Counted from the stretch's first letter, positions 54,821 to 64,000 are shown. The stretch is DNA of 64,000 bases from Nostocoides sp. HKS02 (GCF_009707485.1 NZ_CP046121.1:2294001-2358000); one strand, 5' to 3'. Notes: generated from the sequence alone by a model not told the origin. Made by a program: numbers and translations.

Positions 54821-55009
54821 TCATTTCTCAGAATCGTCCGGTGCAGAATGTCCGTCATCCCCGGATTTCTGCTGGTCACGGTCCCACTGCGAATGCGCGA
54901 GCCTTTCCTTGCGGTCGCCTTCAATCATGTTCTTGATGACCAGCCAGAAGAGCACTCCCACCCCGGTCGAGGGGATGAGGGCCGCGACGTAGGGCCACAG
55001 GCCGCTCAT
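54821..55009 (-). CDS. Small single-pass membrane protein of unknown function
   Basis: A 62-residue protein with one clear membrane segment (VAALIPSTGVGVLFWLVIKN, about residues 8-27) and a charged, soluble C-terminal tail (EGDRKERLAHSQWDRDQQ). ATG at 55009 overlaps the lysS stop by 4 bp. Small proteins of this kind lie between lysS and lsr2 in other actinobacteria; function not known. After the stop on the minus strand the sequence has a weak stem and TTTCTTTTTT (near 54790-54800), a possible terminator. Confidence 0.78.
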   Translation of the reverse strand: MSGLWPYVAALIPSTGVGVLFWLVIKNMIEGDRKERLAHSQWDRDQQKSGDDGHSAPDDSEK

Positions 55010-56536
55010 CGTCCGAGCTCGGGCTTCAGGTGGGGGAACAGGATCGTCTCGCGGATGCTCGCTCCGGTGAACAGCATGACCAGTCGGTCGACCCCGAAGC
55101 CGAGGCCACCCATGGGGGGCGCGCCGTACTCCAGGGCCCGCAGGAAGTCCTCGTCGAGCTGCATCGCCTCGGGGTCGCCGCCCGCCGCGCGGATCGACTG
55201 GGCGGTCAGGACCTCCCGCTGGACGACCGGGTCGATGAGCTCGGAGAAGCCCGTCCCCCGCTCGACGCCGCCGATGATGAGGTCCCACGCCTCGATGTGA
55301 CCCGGCTTCGAGCGGTGCGGACGGGCCAGCGGCTGCGCGATCGCCGGGTAGTCGCAGAGGAAGGTGGGCTGGAGCAGCCCCGGCTCGACGAGCTCGCCGA
55401 GCAGCTCGAGGAAGACCTTGTCCTTGTCCCAGAGGGGGTCGACGGCGACGTCGTGCTTCGCGGCATACGTGCGCAGGGTGTCGACGTCGGTGTCGATGGT
55501 GACGGTCTCACCCACCGCCTCGGACACACCCTCGTAGACGGGCAGCCAGCGCCACGGGCCGTCGAGGTCGATCGTGCCTGCCGGGGTCTGCACCTGACGC
55601 GAGCCCAGAGCATCGCCGACACCGAGGTAGACGTCGCGCATGAGGGCGGCGATAGAGGTCTGGTCGCCGTAGGCCTGGTAGGCCTCCAGCATCGTGAACT
55701 CAGGGCTGTGGGTGGAGTCGACTCCCTCGTTGCGGAAGATCCGCCCCATCTCGTAGACGCGGTCGACCCCGCCGACGACAGCCTTCTTGAGGTTGAGCTC
55801 CAACGCGATCCGCAGGGTCATCTCCTGGTCGAACGCGTTCATGTGGGTCCGGAAAGGCCGCGCCGCCGCCCCGCCGTGGATGAGCTGGATGATCGGGGTC
55901 TCGACCTCGAGGTAGCCCTGGCTGTCGAGGACCCCCCCGGATCGCCGCGAGCGCCGTGGCCTTGGTGCGCACCATGTCCCGCGACTCCTGGCGCACGATG
56001 AGGTCGGCGTAGCGCTGTCGGACCCTGGACTCCTCGGACAGGTCCTTGTGCATCACCGGCAGCGGGCGCAGCGCCTTGGACGCCATCTCCCAGCGGGTGG
56101 CCATGACCGAGAGCTCGCCGCGCCTGGAGGAGATGACCCGGCCCTCGACGAACACGTGGTCGCCCAGGTCGACGGTCGCCTTCCACGCGGCGAGCGACTC
56201 CTCACCGACCTCGGCCTGGCTGAGCATCACCTGGAGGCGGGTGCCGATGCCTTCCTGGAGGGTCGCGAAGGCGAGCTTGCCGGTGTTGCGGATGAAGATC
56301 ACGCGCCCCGCGACGCCCACGACGTCCTGGGTCTCCTCGCCGGTCTCGAGGTGCTGCCAGCGCTCGCGCACCTCCTGCAGGGTGTGCGTGCGCGGCACCG
56401 ACACCGGATAGGCCTGCGCGCCCTCGGCCAGCAGCCGGTCGCGCTTCTCGCGACGGACCTTCATCTGCTCGGGCGGATCGACGTCGGGCACGATCGCCGG
56501 GGTTTCGCTGGCGGTGTCGCTCGCGGTGGGATTCAC
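55006..56536 (-). CDS. lysS: Lysine--tRNA ligase LysS (class II), frameshifted
   Basis: Class II lysyl-tRNA synthetase, about 509 residues when joined. Anticodon-binding OB domain ([23 protein letters not shown] in part), then motif 2 in the RIFRNEG region and motif 3 in [15 protein letters not shown]. The frames meet at a C7 run (55932-55938); removing one base gives [18 protein letters not shown] in the normal family order. As the enzyme is essential, the break is most likely a base-calling error. Start GTG 56536; stop overlaps the small membrane protein start. Confidence 0.93.
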
Positions 56537-56594
56537 CCGCAAAGGGTACCGACCCCAGATGGGTGTCCCTGAACGCGCTCCGTCCCGCCAGTGC

Positions 56595-57479
56595 TCACTC
56601 AGCCGGAGTGAGGTCCAGAGCCAGGTCGACGATGGGTGAGGAGTGCGTGAGCCCCCCGACGCTGAGGTAGTCCACGCCGGTGAGGGCATAGGCCCGGGCC
56701 ACGTCGAGCGTCAGGCCACCGGTCGCCTCGAGCTCCACGACCTCGCCGGTCGCGCGCACGGCCTCGACCGTGGCACGAAGGAGCTCGACCGACATGTTGT
56801 CGCACAGCAGGAACCGCGCGCCGACCGCGACCGCCTCGAGGGCCTCGGCGGTCGTGGTGACCTCGACCTGCACGGGAACGTCCGGGAAGGTGCCATGCAC
56901 CGCGGCATACGCGGCGCTGAGCGAGCCGGCAGCGAGCTTGTGGTTGTCCTTGATCATCGCGACGTCGTAGAGGCCCAAGCGCTTGTTGCTGCCGCCGCCC
57001 GCTCTCACCGCGTACTTCTCGAGGGCGCGCAGGCCCGGCGTGGTCTTGCGGGTGTCGAGGACCGTCGCGCCGGTGCCCTCGAGGCGCGTCGCCCACTCGC
57101 GGGTGTGCGTCGCGACCCCGGAGAGCCGGCAGAGGAGGTTGAGCATCGTGCGCTCGCCCACGAGGGTCACCTGGGTGGATCCGTGCAGCGTGGCGACGAC
57201 GTCACCCGCCGCGACCTGGTCCCCGTCGTGACGCGTGGTGGAGATCTGCAGGGGCTGGGCGCCGAGCCGCCTGGCCACCTCGTCGAAGACCAGCGCCACG
57301 ACGGGTATGCCGGCGATGACGCCGGGTGCCCGTGCCACGACCTGGGCGGCGCTCACCTGCTCGGGCGGGATGGTCGCCATCGTCGTGACATCGACGCCCT
57401 CGGGCCCACCGAGGTCCTCGTCGAGGGCAGTGCGGACGACCGCGAGGGCGGCGACGTCGGGGAACTGCAGGTCGGTCAT
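56595..57479 (-). CDS. nadC: Nicotinate-nucleotide pyrophosphorylase (carboxylating) NadC
   Basis: Quinolinate phosphoribosyltransferase, third de novo NAD step, 294 residues. Signature [20 protein letters not shown] (in part), the conserved [16 protein letters not shown] block and the C-terminal [27 protein letters not shown] region (partly shown). ATG at 57479 overlaps the nadB stop (ATGA). nadA is not in the window. Confidence 0.96.
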   Translation of the reverse strand: MTDLQFPDVAALAVVRTALDEDLGGPEGVDVTTMATIPPEQVSAAQVVARAPGVIAGIPVVALVFDEVARRLGAQPLQISTTRHDGDQVAAGDVVATLHGSTQVTLVGERTMLNLLCRLSGVATHTREWATRLEGTGATVLDTRKTTPGLRALEKYAVRAGGGSNKRLGLYDVAMIKDNHKLAAGSLSAAYAAVHGTFPDVPVQVEVTTTAEALEAVAVGARFLLCDNMSVELLRATVEAVRATGEVVELEATGGLTLDVARAYALTGVDYLSVGGLTHSSPIVDLALDLTPAE

Positions 57480-59167
57480 GTGAGGTCCTGTTCGGGGACG
57501 GGTTCGAAGGTCGTGGTCACTCGCCCGTCGGCGCCACGCGTCACGAGGGTGTGACCGCGCCACCGGGGATCGTCGAGGGCGGTGAAGTCGGATCGCAGGT
57601 GGCCACCGCGGGTCTCCTCGCGAAGCCTCGCCGCCAGGGTGAGCACCTGCCCGACGTGCAGCAGGTTCGTGGTCTCCCAGGACCGCGGGCCGGGCTCCTG
57701 GGCGGGCCCGGTCGCAGCCACCGTGGCGAGGACGGCTGACGTGTCGGCGAGCGACTCGGCGGACCGGACCGCGCCCGAGCCGCGGGTCATCGCCGACTGC
57801 ACGATCGTGCGCGAGTCGGCCCCGATCAGGGCTGGGACCCCTTGCGCCCCAGCAGGTTTCGCATGAGGGAGCTCGCCGTTGGCCAGCCGCGCACTGATGT
57901 CGTCGGCGATGCGGTGCGCGAAGACCAGGCCCTCGAGGAGGGAGTTCGACGCCAGCCGGTTGGCTCCGTGGACCCCGGTGCAGGAGACCTCACCACAGGC
58001 GTACAACCCGGCCAGGCTCGAACGGCCGTTCAGGTCGGTGCGCACGCCCCCGCTCGCGTAGTGCTGGGCCGGGGCCACCGGCAGCAGGTCGGTCGCCGGG
58101 TCGAACCCCAGCTCGCGACAGCGAGCCACGATCGAGGGGAACCGCTTCTCGAGGAACTCACGGCCGAGGTGTCGGGCGTCGAGGAAGACGTGGTCCGCGC
58201 CGCTCTCGCGCAGGCGCGCGGCGATGGCGCGGGAGACGACGTCGCGGGGTGCCAGGTCGGCGAGCGGGTGCACGCCCTCCATGAAGCGCACTCCGTCGCC
58301 GTCGACCAGGTAGGCGCCCTCGCCGCGGACAGCCTCGGAGATCAACGGTTGCTGGCCACTGGCGCCCTCGCCCAGCCAGAGCACCGTCGGGTGGAACTGC
58401 ACGAACTCGACGTCCGCGAGGGTGGCGCCGGCCCGCAGGGCAGCGGCCATGCCGTCACCGGTGGCCACACTCGGGTTGGTCGTGGCCGAGTAGACCTGAC
58501 CCAGCCCACCTGTGGCCAGGACGACCGCGCGGGCCAGCGCGGCCCCGACGCCGTCCATCTGGCCCTCGCCGATCACGTGGAGCGTGACGCCGCAGACCCG
58601 TGAGTCGTCGTCCTTGAGGAGGTCGACCACGAGCGCGTGTTCGATCACCTCGATGCCGGGGTCGTCCTGGACGCGGTGCAGCGCAGCGATGAGGGCGCGC
58701 GAGATCTCCTTGCCGGTCGCGTCGCCACCGGCATGGGCGATGCGGTCCTTGTGGTGCCCGCCCTCGCGCGTGAGCTTGAGCTCGCCCTCGTCGTCGCGGT
58801 CGAACTCGGCACCCAGGGCCACCAGCTCGCGAACCCGCGCCGGGCCCTCGTGAACCAGGGCGGTGACCGCGGGCACGTCACACACGCCGCACCCCGCGAC
58901 CAGGGTGTCGTGGAGGTGTTCCTCGGGCGAGTCCCCGGGGTCGAGTGCAGCGGCGATGCCGCCTTGTGCCCACTGGGTCGATCCCTCGCTGAGGACCGTC
59001 TTGGTCACCAGGAGCACGCGGTCGACGCGCTGGCGCAGCCGGAGCGCGGTCGTCAGCCCCGCGATGCCCGACCCCACGACGATGACGTCGGCAGAGGTGG
59101 TCCAGCCGGGGTCGGGGGCGACGAGGTGGCCGGGAATCCGCAGGCCCGTGGGTTGCGGTTCGCTCAT
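57476..59167 (-). CDS. nadB: L-aspartate oxidase NadB
   Basis: FAD enzyme that oxidises aspartate to iminoaspartate, first de novo NAD step, 563 residues. FAD-binding GSGIAGLTTALRL at 32-44, the GSTQWAQGGIAAALD block, HPTVLW, and the active-site region HYASGGVRTDLNGRSSLAGLYACGE (in part) with SLLEGLVFAHR. ATG at 59167. Upstream lies panD, six bases away; the two pathways (NAD, CoA) are joined only by gene order and by aspartate as substrate. Confidence 0.96.
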   Translation of the reverse strand: MSEPQPTGLRIPGHLVAPDPGWTTSADVIVVGSGIAGLTTALRLRQRVDRVLLVTKTVLSEGSTQWAQGGIAAALDPGDSPEEHLHDTLVAGCGVCDVPAVTALVHEGPARVRELVALGAEFDRDDEGELKLTREGGHHKDRIAHAGGDATGKEISRALIAALHRVQDDPGIEVIEHALVVDLLKDDDSRVCGVTLHVIGEGQMDGVGAALARAVVLATGGLGQVYSATTNPSVATGDGMAAALRAGATLADVEFVQFHPTVLWLGEGASGQQPLISEAVRGEGAYLVDGDGVRFMEGVHPLADLAPRDVVSRAIAARLRESGADHVFLDARHLGREFLEKRFPSIVARCRELGFDPATDLLPVAPAQHYASGGVRTDLNGRSSLAGLYACGEVSCTGVHGANRLASNSLLEGLVFAHRIADDISARLANGELPHAKPAGAQGVPALIGADSRTIVQSAMTRGSGAVRSAESLADTSAVLATVAATGPAQEPGPRSWETTNLLHVGQVLTLAARLREETRGGHLRSDFTALDDPRWRGHTLVTRGADGRVTTTFEPVPEQDLT

Positions 59168-59173
59168 GGCCGC

Positions 59174-59599
59174 TCAGTCATGGTGGCGGGCGGTGACCGC
59201 CGAGGTCCTCAGGCCGAAGCCGTCGGGCACGTCGCCGACATCGTGCCCGATCTCGACGATCTTGTTGTCCTTGTCGACGAAGACGACCTGAGGCTCGAAG
59301 GTGCGCGCCTCGGCGTCGTCCATCGCGGCATACGCGATGACGATCACGGTGTCGCCGGGCGAGATGAGGCGCGCCGCAGCGCCGTTGATGCACAGGATGC
59401 CGGAGCCGCGCTCACCCTCGATGGCATAGGTCGTGAGGCGGTTGCCGTTGTCGACGTCGACGACGTCGACCTGCTCGCCCGGCAGCAGGCCCGCGGCATC
59501 CATGAGGTCGCGGTCGATGGTCAGCGACCCGACATAGTGCAGGTCGGCCTGGGTCACGGTCGCCCGGTGGATCTTCGCGTAGAGCATGAACCGCTGCAT
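59174..59599 (-). CDS. panD: Aspartate 1-decarboxylase PanD
   Basis: Pyruvoyl enzyme that makes beta-alanine for pantothenate, 141 residues. The self-cleavage site is Gly24-Ser25 in [10 protein letters not shown], and the [17 protein letters not shown] stretch is conserved. ATG at 59599 begins [20 protein letters not shown]. It is the partner of panC directly upstream. C-terminal tail reads TARHHD. Confidence 0.96.
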   Translation of the reverse strand: MQRFMLYAKIHRATVTQADLHYVGSLTIDRDLMDAAGLLPGEQVDVVDVDNGNRLTTYAIEGERGSGILCINGAAARLISPGDTVIVIAYAAMDDAEARTFEPQVVFVDKDNKIVEIGHDVGDVPDGFGLRTSAVTARHHD

Positions 59600-59613
59600 G
59601 TCGTCCTCCGGTT

Positions 59614-60606
59614 CTACTGCTTCGGCTGCTTCGGCGCGGCGGACGGCACATCGGAGAACACCTCGAGTGCGCCACCCCCCGGGCCGACGTCGATGGGCAG
59701 GTTGTCGATGAGTCGGGTGGTGCCGACTCGGCCGGCGACGGCGAGCAGAGCCTCACCGCGGTACCACTCCGGCACGTCCTCGAGCGTGGCAGGGTGCACG
59801 AGCACGAGGTAGTCGATGAGGGCGAGCGGCTCCCTGACGAGCACCTCACGGGCGGCCCGACGGATCGCCGACGGCCCCTCGCCGGCAGCGGCCGCACCCG
59901 CCTGCAGGGCGTGCGACAGGCAGAGCGCCACCTCGCGGTCGGAGTCGGTGAGGTAGGTGTTGCGGCTGCTCATGGCGAGCCCGTCGGGTTCGCGCACGGT
60001 CGGTGCCGCGACAACCGTGACCGGGAAGTCGAGGTCGCGCACCATGCGCCGGATGAGCAGCAGCTGCTGGGCGTCCTTCTGCCCGTAGTAGGCGGAGTCG
60101 GCACTGGTCAGGTGCAGGAGCTTGGCGACGACCGTGAGCATGCCGTCGAAGTGGCCGGGTCGCGCCTGGCCCTCGAGGACGTTGCCCAGGGGCCCGGCGG
60201 AGATGCGGACCCCGGGGTCGCCGTCCTCGTAGATCACGTCAGGGGTCGGGGCGAACACGAGGTCGACCCCGGCGCTGCGACAGATCTCCAGGTCGGCGTC
60301 GAAGGTCCGCGGGTAGCGGGACAGGTCCTCGCGCGGCCCGAACTGCAACGGGTTGAGGAAGATCGTGACGATGACGTGGGCAGCGCGTTGACGGGCGGTG
60401 CGGATCAGGGTCGCGTGCCCGTCGTGCAGGGCGCCCATGGTCATGACCACCGCGACGTCACCGTCGGTGAGGGCCGCCCTGGCCGCGCGCAGCTCGTCGC
60501 GGGTCCGCGCGACGACCGGCCCGTCGACGTGCCCGTCGACCTGCCCGTCGATCTGGGCCACCTGCGCGTCGAGGGAGACGGTCGGTACGGCGATCTGTTC
60601 GCTCAC
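59614..60606 (-). CDS. panC: Pantothenate synthetase PanC
   Basis: ATP-dependent joining of pantoate and beta-alanine, 330 residues. The HIGH-like motif is [14 protein letters not shown], followed by [18 protein letters not shown] and the KMSKS-like [11 protein letters not shown]. About 30 extra residues precede the fold. Start GTG at 60606 abuts the upstream stop (TAA), with AGGAG well spaced. With panD downstream and DUF2520 upstream it forms a vitamin B5 operon. Confidence 0.96.
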   Translation of the reverse strand: MSEQIAVPTVSLDAQVAQIDGQVDGHVDGPVVARTRDELRAARAALTDGDVAVVMTMGALHDGHATLIRTARQRAAHVIVTIFLNPLQFGPREDLSRYPRTFDADLEICRSAGVDLVFAPTPDVIYEDGDPGVRISAGPLGNVLEGQARPGHFDGMLTVVAKLLHLTSADSAYYGQKDAQQLLLIRRMVRDLDFPVTVVAAPTVREPDGLAMSSRNTYLTDSDREVALCLSHALQAGAAAAGEGPSAIRRAAREVLVREPLALIDYLVLVHPATLEDVPEWYRGEALLAVAGRVGTTRLIDNLPIDVGPGGGALEVFSDVPSAAPKQPKQ

Positions 60607-61503
60607 TTAACGCTCCTGGTCGCTCGCGAGGATGTCCAGCAGGGGTTCGGCGGTGTGCGGCCGCAGCCGGCCACTGGCCAGGGCCCGCTCGGCCGTGGCG
60701 CGCGCCAGTGCCACATAGGTGGGCCGCACATCCGGGGTCAGGCTCTGAAGTTGTCGCAGGTGCTCGGCAACGGTACCGGCATCCCCACGCGACACCGGGC
60801 CCGTGAGAGCCGCATCACCCGCACGCAACGTGTTGTCGAGAGCGGCCGCAACGAGGGGCCCGAGCACCCTCGCCGGTGTCTCGACCCCTGCGGCCCCCAA
60901 CGCCTGGAGGGACTGGGCGATGAGCGTCACGAGGTGGTTCGCCCCGTGGGAGAGGGCCGCGTGGTACATCGGCCGGGCCGACTCCTCGATCCACACCGGC
61001 TCGGCGCCGATCTCGAGAACCAAGGCCTCGGCGACCGCACGCAAGGGCTCGGGAGCGGTGACGCCGAAGCAGCAGTCGAGCAGCCGGTCGAGGTCGATGA
61101 CGGTGCCCGTGAACGTCATCGCGGGGTGCAGGGCCAGCCCGAGGACATGGTGACTCGCGACGGGGGCGTAGACCTCGAGGCCGTGGCGGCCCGAGGTGTG
61201 GAAGGCCAGCTGTCCGGTCTGCCAGGTGTGGGTGGCGGCCAGGCCCGAGATGAGGTCGGCCAGCGCGTCGTCGGGGACGGCGAGGACCACGAGCTCTGCG
61301 CGGGCCACGACCTCCTGGGGCGTGAGCACCGGGACGCCAGGCAACAGCTCTGCCGCTCGGGTCACCGACTCTGCGCTGACGCCCGACACCCCCACCAGCC
61401 GGTGGCCGGCCCGCTGGAGCGCGGCGCCGATGACGGCGCCGACCCGGCCCGCGCCCACGACGCCCACCTCGAGGCGGGCCGGACGCTCGTCGCTGGGAGT
61501 CAC
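60607..61503 (-). CDS. Rossmann-like / DUF2520 domain protein of the panC operon
   Basis: A 298-residue protein with an N-terminal NAD(P)-binding domain (VGVVGAGRVGAVIGAAL, GxGxxG) and a C-terminal DUF2520 domain (SARPMYHAALSHGANHLVTLIAQSL in part). Similar proteins stand next to panC in many actinobacteria and resemble ketopantoate reductase in layout, but the reaction is not shown. Start GTG at 61503; the stop TAA is directly followed by the panC GTG. Confidence 0.9.
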   Translation of the reverse strand: MTPSDERPARLEVGVVGAGRVGAVIGAALQRAGHRLVGVSGVSAESVTRAAELLPGVPVLTPQEVVARAELVVLAVPDDALADLISGLAATHTWQTGQLAFHTSGRHGLEVYAPVASHHVLGLALHPAMTFTGTVIDLDRLLDCCFGVTAPEPLRAVAEALVLEIGAEPVWIEESARPMYHAALSHGANHLVTLIAQSLQALGAAGVETPARVLGPLVAAALDNTLRAGDAALTGPVSRGDAGTVAEHLRQLQSLTPDVRPTYVALARATAERALASGRLRPHTAEPLLDILASDQER

Positions 61504-61544
61504 ATCGTGAACGCTACCCGCCCGCGGCGACTAGCCTCTGGCGG

Positions 61545-62486
61545 GTGGAGGCGATGCCCTGGGAGCAGGCGTGGCAGGAGGCTCTCTACGGCGCGCGCGG
61601 GTTCTACCGTTCGGCCGCCGGGCCCGCGGCGCACTTCACCACCGCCACCCATGGCGCGACCGGGCGCCTGCTCGCCGAGGCGCTGGCGCAGCTCGCCCGC
61701 GAGAACCACCTCACCCAGGTCGTCGACGTGGGCGCCGGACGCGGCGAGCTGCTCACCCACCTGTATGCCGCGGAGCCGGCGCTGCGGCTCACCGGCCTGG
61801 ACGTCGTGGCCAGGCCCGCCACCCTGCCCGGTGCGGTGCGCTGGCTCCGCTCGCCCGGCGGCGCGGCCGTTCCAGCCGAGCTCGCCCACCTCGAGTCCGC
61901 GCTGGTCGTGGCCCACGAGTGGCTCGACGTGGTGCCCTGCCCCGTCGCGGAGGTCGACCTCGATGGCGTCCTGCGGCACCGGCTGGTGGATCCTGCCGGT
62001 GCCGAGTCGTGGGGTGAACCCGTCACGGGTGACGAGCTCGAGTGGTGCCGGGCGCACTGGGCAGCTACCGAGCCGGGCCAGCGCGTCGAGATCGGCTTGT
62101 CCCGCGCCACCGCGTGGTCCGAGCTGCTCTCCCGGGTTGACGCCGGGATCGTGCTCGCCGTCGACTACGGCCATCGCAGCGGAGACCGGCCCCACGGCGG
62201 CACGCTCGCGGCATACCGCGCTGGGCGCATGGTCGACCCGGCACCCGATGGCACCTGCGACCTGACCGCCCACGTCGCGATGGACACCCTCGACCACGAC
62301 GACCTGCTCGACCAGCGCACGGCCCTGCGTGGCCTCGGGATCGTCGGGCGCTCTCCCGACCACGAGCTTGCCCGCCGTGACCCTGCGGGCTACCTGCGCG
62401 CCCTGGAGCGGGCCGGCGCGGCCACCGCCCTGACGGCCCATGGCGGGTTCGGCGACTTCCTGTGGGCGCTCAAGCGCGTGGGGTGA
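61545..62486 (+). CDS. SAM-dependent methyltransferase, MidA/NDUFAF7 (DUF185) family-like
   Basis: Methyltransferase-fold protein of 313 residues. Nucleotide motif VVDVGAGRGELLTHLY near residue 65 and the family's AHEWLDVVPCPVAEVD, AVDYGHRSGDRPHGGTLAAYR (in part) and DLTAHVAMDTL blocks match bacterial MidA-like proteins, which in eukaryotes methylate a complex I subunit; the bacterial target is not established. Start GTG 61545 or ATG 61554 (GGAGG lies between them). It is divergent from the DUF2520 gene, and its 3' end overlaps the convergent P450 gene by 17 bp. Confidence 0.88.
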   Translation: MEAMPWEQAWQEALYGARGFYRSAAGPAAHFTTATHGATGRLLAEALAQLARENHLTQVVDVGAGRGELLTHLYAAEPALRLTGLDVVARPATLPGAVRWLRSPGGAAVPAELAHLESALVVAHEWLDVVPCPVAEVDLDGVLRHRLVDPAGAESWGEPVTGDELEWCRAHWAATEPGQRVEIGLSRATAWSELLSRVDAGIVLAVDYGHRSGDRPHGGTLAAYRAGRMVDPAPDGTCDLTAHVAMDTLDHDDLLDQRTALRGLGIVGRSPDHELARRDPAGYLRALERAGAATALTAHGGFGDFLWALKRVG

Positions 62487-63672
62487 CCACCAACCGCTCG
62501 AAGCCGCGCAGCACGAACGTCGGGCGACGCACTGCCTCGACCACCTCGAGCTCGGGGAACCGGCCAAGCAGGGTCCGCAGCGAGATCTCGAGCTCCAGCC
62601 GCGCGAGCGGTGCCCCGAGGCAGAAGTGGATGCCCGCGCCGAAAGCCAGGTGCGGGTTCGGGTCGCGCGTCGGGTCGAACCGGTCCGGGTCGGCGAACAC
62701 CGTGGGGTCGCGGTTCGCGGCACCCAGCAGCGCGGCCACCTTGTCGCCCGGCGCGAAGGCGACGCCGACGACCTCGGCGGGCTCCCTGGCGGTCCGCTCG
62801 AACAGGTGCAGCGGCGAGTCGTGGCGCAGGAACTCCTCGACCAGACGTGACACGGCACCAGCGTCGGCCACGTCGACCTGTGGCCGTTCGGGAGCGGTGA
62901 GCCAGGAGTGCAGGCCGTTGCCGAACCCGTTGACGCTCGCCTCGTGGCCGGCGTTGAGCAGCAGCACCGCCGCGGCCACCAGCTCGTGAGCGGCAAGCCG
63001 GTCCGAGCCGTCGCGGGCCTGGACGAGGTCGGTCAGCAGGTCCTGACCCGGTGTCCGTGCCCGGTCCGTCGCCAACGCCTCCACGTAGGCCGCGAACTCG
63101 GCGGCCGCTGTGCGGGCCGCTGCCTCGTCGGCGGGTGTTCGGTCCACCTCGTACATCCGCACGATCGCCTGGGACCACGGCCGAAGGTGGTGGCGGTCGG
63201 ACTCGGGGACACCGAGGAGCTCGGCGATCACGAGCACGGGGAGCGGCTCGGCATACGCCGCCAGCACGTCGAACGGGCCGCCCGGGACCTCGCGCAGCAG
63301 ACCCACAGCCAGCTCCTCGATGCGCGGTGCGAGTCGCTGCACGTGCCCGCGACCGAACGCCCCGGCGACGAGGCGCCGCAGCCGGGTGTGCTTGGGCGGC
63401 TCGGAGTCGAGGATCGAGTCGGCGTGCAGCCAGTTGAACGTCTGCCAGTCGTGCTCCGGGGCGCGGTCGTGGAAGATCCGGCCGAGGCGCCGGTCACGCA
63501 ACACCGCACCGGCCTCGGCGTGGCCCGTGGCCAGCCACATACCCAGACCCGAGTGCCACGCGAGGGGCGCCACGGCGCGCAGGGCCGCGAGGTGGGGATA
63601 GGGATCGGCTACCACGGCGGGGTCGCTGAGGTCGAGCAGGTCAGCGGCGTCGACGGCCTTCGGAGCGGGCAC
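62470..63672 (-). CDS. Cytochrome P450
   Basis: Haem-thiolate monooxygenase of about 400 residues. The haem-binding motif FGAGIHFCLGAPLARLE carries the proximal Cys; the I-helix reads LNAGHEASVNGFG, an AGxE-type variant; ExxR lies in EEFLRHD; and EPPKHTRLRRLV is the usual CYP C-helix motif. No membrane anchor, so a soluble bacterial type. GTG at 63672 gives the normal length; upstream codons in frame are not conserved. No ferredoxin or reductase gene is next to it, so substrate and partner are unknown. Confidence 0.94.
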   Translation of the reverse strand: MPAPKAVDAADLLDLSDPAVVADPYPHLAALRAVAPLAWHSGLGMWLATGHAEAGAVLRDRRLGRIFHDRAPEHDWQTFNWLHADSILDSEPPKHTRLRRLVAGAFGRGHVQRLAPRIEELAVGLLREVPGGPFDVLAAYAEPLPVLVIAELLGVPESDRHHLRPWSQAIVRMYEVDRTPADEAAARTAAAEFAAYVEALATDRARTPGQDLLTDLVQARDGSDRLAAHELVAAAVLLLNAGHEASVNGFGNGLHSWLTAPERPQVDVADAGAVSRLVEEFLRHDSPLHLFERTAREPAEVVGVAFAPGDKVAALLGAANRDPTVFADPDRFDPTRDPNPHLAFGAGIHFCLGAPLARLELEISLRTLLGRFPELEVVEAVRRPTFVLRGFERLVVTPRA

Positions 63673-63760
63673 AGTCGAAGCCTGCCGCAGGGCGCTCGGT
63701 TTTGTCAGGTGCTCCGGGCGGGGCAGACTTGAGGGCTGCTGCACGTCGAAAGGACCCCTC

Positions 63761-64000
63761 GTGCTTGTCGTCCCCCGGAAGCATCGGCACCGCCTCAGCC
63801 TGCTCGCTGCACCCTGCGTGGTCGGGGCGGTCGCGTTGACCGCCTGCGGGGCCTCCGGCTCGCAGGGCGGCGCCGCAGTGACGGTCACCATCACCCCCAC
63901 CGTCACGGCCACCGGTGGGCCAGCCGCCCCGGCCACCCCGACGGTGCCCAAGAGCGACGACATCGGACGGGCCTTCGACTACGGCGCGGTGGTGAGCAGC
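63761..64000 (+). CDS. Lipoprotein, 5' part (cut by window edge)
   Basis: First 80 codons of an exported protein. GTG at 63761 has AAGGA in good spacing. A positively charged start (RKHRHR), a hydrophobic stretch (LSLLAAPCVVGAVALTAC) and a lipobox ending at the Cys of LTAC are followed by a Gly/Ala/Thr/Pro-rich linker typical of actinobacterial lipoproteins, then SDDIGRAFDYGAVVSS. No domain is visible yet, so its function cannot be named. Confidence 0.85.
   Translation, partial: MLVVPRKHRHRLSLLAAPCVVGAVALTACGASGSQGGAAVTVTITPTVTATGGPAAPATPTVPKSDDIGRAFDYGAVVSS

Noticed and set aside
1..64000. tRNA, rRNA or riboswitch genes
   Set aside because: I looked for cloverleaf-like segments and T-loop sequences between genes and found none that I could support.

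Overview
The window is a continuous piece of chromosome from a high-G+C actinobacterium (about 70% G+C by eye, many GTG starts, mostly 1-4 bp stop/start overlaps). Gene order and content (hemL to ccsB, rex-hemACDB, a BldN/RsbN-like pair, bS22, a BldC-like regulator, radA-disA-mutY, clpC, lsr2, lysS, nadCB, panDC) fit Actinomycetota. The very frequent word GTATGCCG and the overall gene set suggest an Intrasporangiaceae-type organism (Janibacter/Knoellia/Terrabacter relatives); that placement is inference. Both ends of the window cut genes (ccsB at the left, a lipoprotein at the right).

Layout. 1-6 kb: cytochrome c maturation and haem genes on the minus strand (hemL, phosphatase, TlpA-like lipoprotein, ccdA, resB, ccsB). 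6-7.2 kb: MarR regulator divergent from yceI. 7.3-13.1 kb: rex-hemA-hemC-hemD/cobA-hemB behind a Rex operator. 13.2-19 kb: glutaredoxin-like protein, BldN-like ECF sigma factor with an RsbN-like anti-sigma factor, convergent acyltransferase/epimerase pair, ribosomal protein bS22 and a BldC-like MerR-type regulator. 19-24 kb: acuC-like deacetylase, TrkA-like K+ regulator, two GNATs, proC and proline dehydrogenase. 24-32.4 kb: accessory genes (ABC-2 exporter, VOC protein, SRPBCC/DinB fusion with ArsR regulator, TetR, sugar isomerase-like, Ppx/GppA, Cys-rich protein, methyltransferase, SRPBCC). 32.5-39 kb: radA-disA-mutY-MFS, ArgA-like GNAT, LCP lipoprotein. 39-54.7 kb: clpC, then a block rich in DNA repair genes: Nei-type glycosylase, LexA-controlled imuA'-imuB-dnaE2 mutasome, Ku divergent from a split LigD (ligase and polymerase on separate genes), ending at lsr2. 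An AbiEi/DUF559-type gene bracketed by related palindromes lies in this block. 54.8-61.5 kb: lysS, nadB-nadC, panD-panC-DUF2520. 61.5-64 kb: MidA-like methyltransferase, cytochrome P450, partial lipoprotein.

How they work together: haem synthesis (hemL, hemACDB) and cytochrome c assembly (ccs/res/ccd) sit near a redox sensor (Rex); NAD (nadBC) and pantothenate (panCD) synthesis are adjacent; radA, disA, mutY, nei, the mutasome and NHEJ genes form two DNA-integrity groups.

Cautions. Six genes (acuC, MFS, LCP, imuA', dnaE2, lysS) are each broken by a single-base indel, four of them in C/G runs and two at the same word GCTTGTTCC. Since lysS is essential, sequence error is the likeliest cause, and I annotate them as one CDS each. 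No tRNA, rRNA, CRISPR array, insertion sequence or replication origin was seen. No gap between genes exceeds 300 bases except that before the ECF sigma gene (about 310 bases, holding a long hairpin).
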